Both the position numbers and the translations under genes were made by a program. Below are positions 33,396-42,296 of a stretch of 64,000 nucleotides of DNA, piece by piece (position 1 is the first letter of the stretch; every line of letters begins with the position of its first letter). Source of the stretch: Selaginella moellendorffii (Eukaryota; Streptophyta; Lycopodiopsida; Selaginellales; Selaginellaceae); assembly GCF_000143415.4 (NCBI RefSeq), contig NW_003314276.1, positions 1,592,466 through 1,656,465 of the forward strand, given 5' to 3'. The notes beneath the pieces are model-generated. The model did no database searches and was not told where the DNA came from. It worked only from the letters and a program-made list of their open reading frames with translations.

Positions 33396-34385
33396 AAGCG
33401 ACTAAATTTTTCCATTATACTTTAGTCACTTAACCACACCTCCGACCACTTGGAGGAGTCCCACTCATAACCTCCATAAGTCTTATTTTGGACCTAGGCT
33501 TGCTAGCCCCGAGAATGGCATCCCTGCCACTCAACCTTTCCACTTGGTCTAAGTGCTCCACATGTCCAATCCCATGACCGATACCCCAAGGTACCACTAA
33601 CATATGAGCCCGTTACGCTAGGCTACGCTCATTCACCTTGGTCACATTGGTGGTCTAACACCATCTGCATTGCAATCCCGTCTCTCCAAGATTAGGTCAT
33701 TCTCCCATGAGTGGTCATCCCAAATCCACTCCTTAGCATCCTTAGGATGCCTATAAATATGGGGAATAGCCTTCCCCAATATCTCCATTCTGGTCTCCAC
33801 CAAGTCCCTTTTTGTCCTTGGCCATGTTCCCCAACACTGCCACTGGATCAAGGCCCACGGGCCCAACCACTAAGTCCCACTGTCCTCTAGGACTTCCTCA
33901 CTATGTGACTGTGTCCTTGGTCATCATACCAAAGGGCTACTCCTCTTCCTTTCCATAGACTGGGACTTTGGGACAACATTACGGAACACCATGGCCCTAC
34001 ATGGGCCTCATGGGTACTCTCCCCGCCTTCCGCTTTTAGGTGCTCTAGCCATGGGCTTAGAGCGAGGTTCCATTGAGCCACACCAGGTATCCAAGTAGGT
34101 AGTGCCACCCACACTTGGACTGGGAGCATTAGCCAGTCGATCTCCCGGGGGAACTAGAGCCGACTCTTGAACACTTCACCAAACTACCCCGCTTGTTGGT
34201 CCGTGTTCACTCTAGTCTTGGACTTCCTAGTGGGCAGCTCATCACCCAACACTGGGTACAGCCTTCTTGGGCCAAACTAGCCATTCCTGGCCAAACTGGC
34301 TCCACTGCAGTCCTCCCCCTTACTATACTTTTGGAGCTCACCAAACCCCCCAAGGTCTGGGAGATGAATGCTTTGGGCTTTCACC

Positions 34386-34860
34386 CTCTCAGACTCAAAC
34401 TTAGACTCAGACTCGGACTCGGACTCGGACTCAGACTGGGGCTCGGATTCGGACTCGGGCTCGAGCTCGGGCTTGGTCTCGGCCTCGGCCTTGGTCTCGG
34501 TCTTGGTCCTAATCTCGGTCTCGGTCTCGGTCCCGGTCTCGGTCTCGACGTCGGACTCCATCTCGAGTCCTTCTCGGACTCCATCTCAGATTCCATCTCG
34601 GGTCCATCTCGGACTCCATCTCGGACTCCATCTCGGATCCCTCTTGGACTCCATCTCGGACTCCATCTCGGACTCCGTCTCGGTCCATCTCGAACTCCAT
34701 CTCGAACTCCATCTCGGACTCCATCTCGGTCCATCTCGGACTCCATCTCGGACTCCATCTCGGTCCATCTCGGACTCCATCTCGGACTCCAACTCAGGTC
34801 CATCTTGGACTCCACTTCGGACTCCAACTCGGGTCCATCTCGGACTCCATCTCGGACACT
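34386..34860 (+). repeat. Degenerate 6/12-bp tandem array (CTCGGA / TCCATCTCGGAC)
   Basis: First half is built of GGACTC/CTCGGT hexamers, second half of TCCATCTCGGAC 12-mers with variants. As the unit is a multiple of three, several frames on both strands stay open and yield low-complexity products such as repeated Leu-Gly or Ser-Glu-Met-Glu. These are not genes. Confidence 0.9.
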
Positions 34861-35086
34861 TCCACGTGTCATGTGTTGGTCCTTTTGGGTCCCTTTTTTG
34901 GAGCCTCACTTATTGCTCGCTTCGTGCTTGTTCCTCGAGCACTTTGTTGGGAGTTCCACTCCCACTCTCAACTTTTCAAGTCAGACCTTTGGGTCCAAAT
35001 GTGTTACGCTCATTTGGCTTTTGCTTTGGCCATACCACGTGGCACCCTTCTGGCTCCACTTTGGGGCCTAGGGATTTTGTGTCTCA

Positions 35087-35555
35087 CAGGATGTTGACCT
35101 TTGAAGCTAAAGCAATTGAGTTGGTTAGAGTTTGGAGTTGGTGTAGAAAAGTGGTCATTGCACTTTTCTAAGTTGTGCCTTTCTTCTGTAGTGTTGTGCT
35201 TGGTGGAAACTTGCACCTTGCATTTTGTTAAATTCTATGAGAGTAATGAGCTCTCACTAATCTTGATTTGGTCTTGGTAGCTCTGCGCTTAGGCTGAGGA
35301 TAGTGATGTCCAACTTAGTTGTTTAAAGTTGCAATGCTAGTGCCCGTACTATAGCTTTGTCTATGAGGAGGTTGTGTACCAATATGAGTCCATCTTATGA
35401 TCTTCACTTTAGTTTCAACTAAGTGTTGATTATGCATAGCTAGCCTTTTCAAGGCATGCTCGGAGCTATTGGCTAAATGTGTTAGTGAGCTTATTGCGGT
35501 TGAGTTGGATTCGAGTGGTCATTTAATTTATGCTTATCTGTGAACTTTTATCTCT
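35087..35555 (+). repeat. Internal direct repeat, copy 2
   Basis: Partner of 32928-33395 (see there). Confidence 0.7.
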
Positions 35556-37422
35556 TACCTAGGGTATTACATATATATTGGCCAAGTATATTCTTGTGAA
35601 GGCAAGTTGAAGAGTGATTGTTAGTTGCTTTGCAACTAGTGATTGCTTGTAGACTTTATCGAGGACTATTTAACACTTGCTTCGCTCGATGATGATTTAG
35701 CAGTGATGGGCTTGTTTTACCGGATGGTGTTGCAAAAGATCGTGTTGTTAGACTTACATAGTTTTTCCATGTTTACATATTGATTACATCTTTGTCAATA
35801 TCATTTCGTTACGTTTAGTCCGTGGTGTTGGATTTCATTAAGTCTTGGATGTGGTGATTCATTCCTTGATGATGTGTTATTTGTAACTGAGTTTATTGAA
35901 AGATTGGTCTCAAATACTGATTAAGGTATTTTCAACTTTGGTTAGCTTGGTTGCTAGAGAGCTTTGAATAGTGATTCACTCTTGCTTTCTTCTAGCTTTG
36001 TTTTGGTGTTGATGGCATTGAAGTGATGCCTTATTGTTGAAATTCAAGTGAGATGAGATGTCTCTCCATAGGATTGATATTGAGTTTCATTAGTCTCGAT
36101 GCAAATAGTGTTGATATTTAAGCTGTAACTTTATGTTATTGGCATTCATGCATTTACACTATATTGATGTACAAATGAACTAAGTGGCAAGTTAAGTTAG
36201 TTATGTTCTAAATGAGATTATTTAGTAGAGGTTGAGCTTTGAGCTTCTCCTTGAAAAGTGATTTAGTCATGGACAACACTAACTTTACGAGAAGAAAAGT
36301 TAGTGATTGATATTGGAATGTTTAAATCCTTATTGAATTTGAGTTGGAATATATTGATCATTAATGATTTATACTTAGCTTTTGGATTGATGCAAATATG
36401 CTTTTCATTAGTTTTGGCATTATGAAGTTTTGCTTATGGATGTGTTGAGAAGGATATTGTAGGTGGTACTATGATTTTTTCTTTAATATTGAAGTTAATT
36501 CATGCAATAATTAGTTGTTATAGTTGGTTCTAATAGATTGAATATTATTACCTTTGGGTGATACATTCACAAGTATCTTGCTTGCTGGTTATTAATACTT
36601 TGTGTTCTTTGAGTTATCTTTGGTAAGTTGTTTGGCAAACTGTCTACAAATTTTGGTAGTTAACTTTTATCATTGAGTTTTATTGATGATATACTTGCTA
36701 TTAAATTTTATTGGATAGTAAATCCTATGTTTCTAACTATTGTGATTTTGGTGGTTCCTATACTCTAATACTGGTTTAGCGAATGATAACTTACTTGGAA
36801 TACTTTTGTGTTCCAATCTAAGATTTCATCACTGATAATTAAGACTCTAAGATATCATTGTCTTTGTCTTTGATATTGTCCATTTATTAATCTTTGAGTT
36901 TGGGCCAATGTAGGCAGCTGGTTTCGGCACTTCGTGTGCATAGTGAAATCTTTAGTCATGGAGTAGTTACTGTTGACTGGTCATATAACCTACATTTCTG
37001 TCGATGTTCCTTATTCTATTGAAAGGGCGTGACCGTATAAACAACTCTAACTGCCTGTTTATAATAGTCTATCTAAACCTTACCAACGGGTTTGGTTTCT
37101 TTGCTCAAGAGGGTTAGAGCTTCTGGCTTCTCTTTCTATATCTTTACCGGTAGGGGCGTATCACACTTTGTAAGCTAGGTGACACCCAGAGCAACAAGGG
37201 TGGTTAACTCCATTGGTGATTTCTTTGTCGGTGACAGCTAGAAGGTGTTTGAGTGGGTAGTGCATCTGCATTAGACAAAGAGGTTACCCTAACTCATTTA
37301 AGTTTGTGCATTTCTCACATAGTGTGATCATTGTGAACTTTTTCTAAAGTTGTTTCCTTGCCAGTGGTCTAAACTCGAGTATGCATCAACAAGGACATCA
37401 ATCTTCCTTAAGGGGGGGAGAG

Positions 37423-38395
37423 TGTTGCGAATGTGACTTCGGGTATCAAAAGTTACTTGCCGGCTAGTCCTTTCGGATATTTTTTCTTTACTACAACAAC
37501 CGTAAGAGGTTGGTATTTTTGGACCTGTTATTAGTTCCCATTTGAGCTAGTTGAGAAACTGGTCAATGACCATGCACTTAAATTGGATAAACATAAGGTA
37601 GGAACCCTATGTGTTTCTTGTTGAGCATACTCGGCCTGGTTTGAGAAACTTGTGTCATTGGTTTGCACTTGCTAGTATCAAGAACCCCCACAATATTGAG
37701 ATTAATCCCTCAATACTTGTTAGATGATAGCTTACTGTATTTGCCAAACACCCTCGCTATTACGCCTTTTGTATTAGTCTCATTTCGGACCCAAATGCTA
37801 TTTATGGAAAGTGTCTAGATTTGCTCATTTAGCATATTTACGGAATGTAAAGATTGTTCTAAACACAATGGTGTTTGTCTCATATCCAAATTCGCAATCT
37901 AAGGATATTCCATATTTAGTAAGTTTTGAGTTTTTCCCAAAGACTAACTCCTAGTACTAAGGGTGAAAGCCCGAAGCGTATGTTCCTCAAAAGAAGGAAG
38001 AGGGGGGGGGGGGGAGGGGTTCTAAATGTATAGTAGGGATAGTGAGTAGGTTAGGCATGGCCAACTAACCTAAGGTATAGTTTAGCTCCCGCTTGCGTGC
38101 TTGCCTTTGTTCTACGTCCAACTTGGGTCTAAGCCCAAGTTCCATTCCATGCTAGCTAGTGAAATACCCATATTCTCACATTAGGCCACTAGTATGCTGA
38201 AATAGCATCAGACTCCATTTGGCTCTGTTTTGCGTGCTGGTCTTGGCATTGGGATGTTGATTGCTCTAGGACTGATCAAAGTTGCTCCATACTCCTGTCC
38301 CTTTGCTCCTCGGGCTATATGCTAAGGAGTCGTTTTGTACTCTAGTGCCATTGCTCCTTGGCTCCATGCTTGGGAGTTTGGCACCGTTCCTTTGG
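37423..38395 (+). repeat. 3' LTR of the LARD-like element, truncated
   Basis: Starts TGTTGCGAATGTGACTTCGG. Similarity to the 5' LTR ends near 38395 at GTCAAT, lacking the last ~165 bp, where the sequence switches to germin exon 2. Confidence 0.8.
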
Positions 38396-38397
38396 TC

Positions 38398-38930
38398 AAT
38401 CTGCCACACACGCACCCTCGAGCGTCAGAGCTCCTCACATTGGTCTCTGGCGGGCCTCTTCAAGTTGGATTCGTGGATACAGCCGGTCTGAAATCTCTCT
38501 CTCTCTCTCTCTCTCTCTCATGCTGTGATTTTTTCCAGGAGTACCACGCATCAACCTTTTGTACCCGGGCGATCTCACGGTTTTCCCGCGAGGAACGATG
38601 CACTTTGAGATCAACGTTGGGACCAAGCGTGCGTTTTACATCTCGGTCCTCAATAGCCAAAACCCAGGAACTCTGGTAAACAAAAAAGCTTCGCACGTTT
38701 TTTTAATGTTTTCTGATCCTTTTTTTTTTTTTATTATTCTTTCGTGTGTTGTGCAGACAAGTGGTGGTGCTCTCTTGATGATCCCGGACAGGTCCTCTGC
38801 AACCGCGCTCAACGTCGGGCTGGACATGATCCGGAAGCTCAAGGAGAATATGCTGCCATACACCCCGCAGCTCGAGTTGGCCCCGCCCGCTGTGTGCGTT
38901 CCCGGGCGAGACATCACCACCAAGATTTAA
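38398..38930 (+). pseudogene. Germin-like protein, 5'-truncated duplicate
   Basis: Second half of exon 2 (from LPHTHPRASELL), exon 3 (38539-38675) and exon 4 (38757-38930) of a germin-like gene, almost identical to the intact gene 1596 bp downstream. Exon 1 and the first half of exon 2 are replaced by retroelement LTR. Splice sites and frame remain good (GT(C) instead of GTA after exon 2), so transcription from the LTR could give a cupin fragment, but there is no signal peptide. One visible coding change is Val for Ala in YISALN. Confidence 0.88.
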
Positions 38931-39094
38931 AGAATTTTTCTGTCCTTGCTTAATTAAAATAAGCTCCTTTTTCTCCATTTTCTTGAAGCTAGGTGCCTTT
39001 TCTGCAAATTACTATAAACAAATCCTTTAGGTTTTCCTAAACTACTCATTTTTGGCAGAGTATGTGTGACGCGAGCTTGCTAGTCGCTGGAGCG

Positions 39095-39300
39095 GACGGA
39101 GAGGTAAGGGTTGTCATGTTGATTACAGCACGAACACCACCGGGTCTATTGCGAACATCCCCATTAACATCTCGTAGCACGAAATCGCTAAGAGCTCCCT
39201 ACCTTGCGAAATCTCGCAGTGGATCGGGATCGGCAGCGACTAACACATTCAAGCACCCAAGATCATCACTGCCAACAAAGCTTCTTGAAATCCAACGGTA
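39095..39300 (-). pseudogene. Germin exon-1 remnant in antisense, copy 1
   Basis: The minus strand from about 39297 downwards resembles germin exon 1: VMILGA, a DPDP-like region (CCGATCCCGATCCACTG) and FVLRDV-like text, with stops and indels. It lies tail-to-tail with the truncated germin copy and is repeated at 40691-40896 as part of the tandem duplication. Confidence 0.75.
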
Positions 39301-39354
39301 AAGAAAAAATGTATCCAAATGCAATCAATGTCTCGTGCTTGAGAAACAATGGGG

Positions 39355-39356
<2 letters not shown>

Positions 39357-39392
<36 letters not shown>
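39357..39392. repeat. (GA)n microsatellite
   Basis: About 17 GA units after a G7 run. The equivalent place in the downstream duplicate (about 40945-40967) is shorter, showing post-duplication length change. Confidence 0.85.
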
Positions 39393-39399
<7 letters not shown>

Positions 39400-39505
39400 A
39401 GAAAAGGTAAGAACGAAATGAGGGAAGAGGGCATCGAGTTTGCATGCATGCGTGATCAACGCGTGTTTGTGGATTTATTTTACAGACTTTGAAGACTTGC
39501 CACTG

Positions 39506-39513
39506 TATATAAA
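39506..39513 (+). promoter_or_regulatory. TATA box of the intact germin-like gene
   Basis: TATATAAA in the sequence CACTGTATATAAACCACAA, 138 bp before the ATG at 39644, followed by a pyrimidine-rich leader. Confidence 0.6.
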
Positions 39514-39643
39514 CCACAAACTTTCTTCTGGCAGATTTATCATCTCTTCCATCACAACTCATTCGCTCGTTTCTTTCTCCTTTTCGCTCTTCTCAGTTTC
39601 CGGAGATCATCTTTCCTTTGGTCTAGATCTTGATCTTCTTGCG

Positions 39644-40526
39644 ATGGAGTACAAGAAGTTCATACTGATGGTGATGATCTTGGGCGCCGCCGCAGGGAAT
39701 GTGTTTGTGAGTGCCGCCGACCCCGACCCGCTGCAAGATTTCGACAGCCCGGGAGCTCTCAGCGACTTCGTGCTGCGAGATGTGTTCAAGAATGGCGACG
39801 TGAGCAATGGACCTGGTGGCCTTCGCGCCGCGATCAACATCACACTCTTCCCAGGAATCGAGTACTTTGTCTTCCGCTTTGCCTTTCGTTCTGTTAGCTC
39901 GAGATCGCGGTTTTGATGGAGGTTGTCCTTTGTTTTGCTTGCAGGTCCCAGGGGATAACTTATGTACACTTTAACATGGTTCCCTGTGGAGTCAATCTGC
40001 CACACACGCACCCTCGAGCGTCAGAGCTCCTCACATTGGTCTCTGGCGGGCCTCTTCAAGTTGGATTCGTGGATACAGCCGGTACGAAATCTCTTTCTCT
40101 CTCTCTCTCTCTCTCATGCTGTGATTTTTTCCAGGAGTACCACGCATCAACCTTTTGCACCCGGGCGATCTCACGGTTTTCCCGCGAGGAACGATGCACT
40201 TTGAGATCAACGTTGGGACCAAGCGTGCGTTTTACATCTCGGCCCTCAATAGCCAAAACCCAGGAACTCTGGTAAACAAAAAAGCTTCGCACGTTTTTTT
40301 AATGTTTTCTGATCCTTTTTTTTTTTTTATTATTCTTTCGTGTGTTGTGCAGACAAGTGGTGGTGCTCTCTTGATGATCCCGGACAGGTCCTCTGCAACC
40401 GCGCTCAACGTCGGGCTGGACATGATCCGGAAGCTCAAGGAGAATATGCTGCCATACACCCCGCAGCTCGAGTTGGCCCCGCCCGCTGTGTGCGTTCCCG
40501 GGCGAGACATCACCACCAAGATTTAA
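39644..40526 (+). CDS. Germin-like protein (secreted cupin), intact
   Basis: Extracellular or cell-wall metal-binding cupin; family members act as oxalate oxidase, superoxide dismutase or have no known activity. Exons 39644-39861, 39945-40081, 40135-40271 and 40353-40526 join in phase to give 221 aa, the normal germin length. A signal peptide of about 23 residues (LMVMILGAAAGNVFVSA) precedes ADPDPLQDF. Cupin motif 1 is CGVNLPHTHPRASELL with two His and Glu; motif 2 is GDLTVFPRGTMHFEIN with the third His. Intron 2 has a CT microsatellite next to its acceptor. It is flanked by fragments of itself on both sides. Confidence 0.93.
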
Positions 40527-40690
40527 AGAATTTTTCTGTCCTTGCTTAATTAAAATAAGCTCCTTTTTCTCCATTTTCTTGAAGCTAGGTGCCTTTTCTG
40601 CAAATTACTATAAACAAATCCTTTAAGTTTTCCTAAACTACTCATTTTTGGCAGAGTATGTGTGACGCGAGCTTGCTAGTCGCTGGAGCG

Positions 40691-40896
40691 GACGGAGAGG
40701 TAAGGGTTGTCATGTTGATTACAGCACGAACACCACCGGGTCTATTGCGAACATCCCCATTAACATCTCGTAGCACGAAATCGCTAAGAGCTCCCTACCT
40801 TGTGAAATCTCGCAGTGGATTGGGATCGGCAGCGACTAATACATTCAAGCACCCAAGATCATCACTGCCAACAAAGCTTCTTGAAATCCAACGGTA
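40691..40896 (-). pseudogene. Germin exon-1 remnant in antisense, copy 2
   Basis: Same as the remnant at 39095-39300, shifted by 1596 bp, with a few substitutions. It lies downstream of the intact germin gene on the opposite strand, with complementarity to that gene's exon 1. Confidence 0.75.
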
Positions 40897-41264
40897 AAGA
40901 AAAAATGTATCCAAATGCGATCAATGTCTCGTGCTTGAGAAACAATGGGGGAGAGAGAGAGAGAGAGAAAAGGTAAGAACGAAATGAGGGAAGAGGGCAT
41001 CGAGTTTGCATGCATGCATTCAAGAGAACGTGTGTTTTTGGAAAATTTCTTAATTCAAATTCCTTACAGCTTTCGGAGACTTATCCCAGTAACAATCTCT
41101 TCATCATATCTCAACTTTTCTCGTATAAAAGGTTTTTAACCATTTGAAAAGTTAGTTGGGGCATTGCAAGAATCCCAAAGAGACCACTAGCCATTACATT
41201 CACTCCATTAAGTCAAGCTTTGGTGATACAGCGATCAATACCCTCATCCACAGCGCTTCCTCAT

Positions 41265-41368
41265 TGTTAGGCACCAGGTCAGGATAATAGGATAAGGAAA
41301 GGGCCCTGCAATCAAGTGATCACCCCTTTAGCCAGTTGGCTTAGGGTGTAAGGGATAGGATCCTAACA
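41265..41368 (+). repeat. 5' LTR (104 bp)
   Basis: Starts TGTTAGGCACCAGGTCAGG and ends GATCCTAACA; identical to 46337-46440. Confidence 0.92.
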
Positions 41369-41391
41369 ATGGTATCAGAGAATTGGTTGCG

Positions 41392-42294
41392 ATGGCCGAC
41401 CAAGCTGAACGCTGGAATCCTATTGTCGATGGTGGTGCCGACGATGGTGCCGACGAAGCTGCGGAGATTTGGACCATTCAAGATGTGGTTCATGAGCTGC
41501 GAGCCCTTAATAAAAATCAGCAAGAGATGCAAGACGAGATGCATGGCATGATGAATACCATGTGTGGGCGTGTTGAGGCACTCGAGGCTGGACGGGGTAG
41601 CGCTCCAAGTAAGCCTTCTTTGGTAGATCAACTCAAGATTCCAACCTTTTCCGGTGATGGTGGTGTGGATGAGTGTCTTGCTTGGCTAGCCAATGTGAAG
41701 AAGTTTTTGGCTGCTAGAGGAACTCCAGATGCAGAGGCTTTAGTGGCTATTTCGATGGTTTTGCGTGATGCGGGTCTTCGATGGTGGAATTGGCTTGAGG
41801 AGTCCCGTGTTGCGGATAAGAAACCACCAGTGTCTACCATGGATGAGTTTGAGGCTGCTTTCCGTTTACGTTTTGCCCCTCATTACGACGTGGAGAATGC
41901 TCGTACAGAACTTCGCCATTTCCAGCAAGGGAAAATGATGCTCGGGGATTATATTGAGAAGCTTACTCGCTTGATTAGTCGTGTTCCAACGAAGGATCCA
42001 GATCAAAACAAGTCCTACTTCATTGATGGCCTACATAGTGAGAGCATGCGGCAACACTTGCGTCATTCTCAGCCTACAAAGAGTTTGGAGGAGCTCTTTG
42101 ATGCGGCTCGTCAACTTGACAATGACAAGCACAAGTCTCGCAAGCGTTCGCGGAGTCCTTCTGTCGAGAATCATCGTGATGATCGCCGTGGACACAAGGA
42201 TGGGAACAAGCATCACAAGTTGAAGTCGGTGGTGACTACTTCAGATGCAAAGGGGTCCAAGAAGCAGAAGTTCTTTGTGAAGAATTATAGATAG
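41392..42294 (+). CDS. Retrotransposon gag
   Basis: ATG 41392 (MADQAERWNP) to TAG 42292-42294, 300 codons. It has a coiled-coil-like N-terminus (HELRALNKNQQEMQ), the retrotransposon-gag core (FSGDGGVDECLAWL, MVLRDAGLRWWNWL, FRLRFAP, YIEKLTRLISRVP) and a basic Lys/Arg/Ser tail. The stop lies just before the CCHC zinc knuckle (CHHCGD, then GHYKADC after a 1-bp frame change), so the nucleocapsid part is separated from gag in this copy. Confidence 0.85.
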   Translation: MADQAERWNPIVDGGADDGADEAAEIWTIQDVVHELRALNKNQQEMQDEMHGMMNTMCGRVEALEAGRGSAPSKPSLVDQLKIPTFSGDGGVDECLAWLANVKKFLAARGTPDAEALVAISMVLRDAGLRWWNWLEESRVADKKPPVSTMDEFEAAFRLRFAPHYDVENARTELRHFQQGKMMLGDYIEKLTRLISRVPTKDPDQNKSYFIDGLHSESMRQHLRHSQPTKSLEELFDAARQLDNDKHKSRKRSRSPSVENHRDDRRGHKDGNKHHKLKSVVTTSDAKGSKKQKFFVKNYR

Positions 42295-42296
42295 GG

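Larger units (their letters stand above)
29990..38395 (+). mobile_element. Large LTR retrotransposon without visible pol (LARD-like), 3' truncated
   Basis: The 5' LTR is 29990-31207 (TGTTGCGAATGTGAC to CCTACA), followed by a primer-site-like TTTGGTATCAAAGA. The 3' LTR begins at 37423 after the polypurine tract AAGGGGGGGAGAG and is recognisable to about 38395, where it is cut. The 6.2-kb interior contains no reverse transcriptase, integrase or gag that I can detect. It holds 470-bp direct repeats and a 12-bp tandem array. The two LTRs differ clearly (substitutions, a ~125-bp extra segment in the 5' LTR near 30025-30150 and a G13 run in the 3' LTR near 38002-38014), so the element is old. Confidence 0.8.

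Noticed and set aside
34386-34860. CRISPR-like regular repetition
   Set aside because: Units are directly adjacent and degenerate with no unique spacers, and the DNA is from a plant nucleus.
34193-35171. Long overlapping open frames on both strands, 70-290 codons
   Set aside because: They are created by a tandem repeat with a period divisible by three; products are low complexity.
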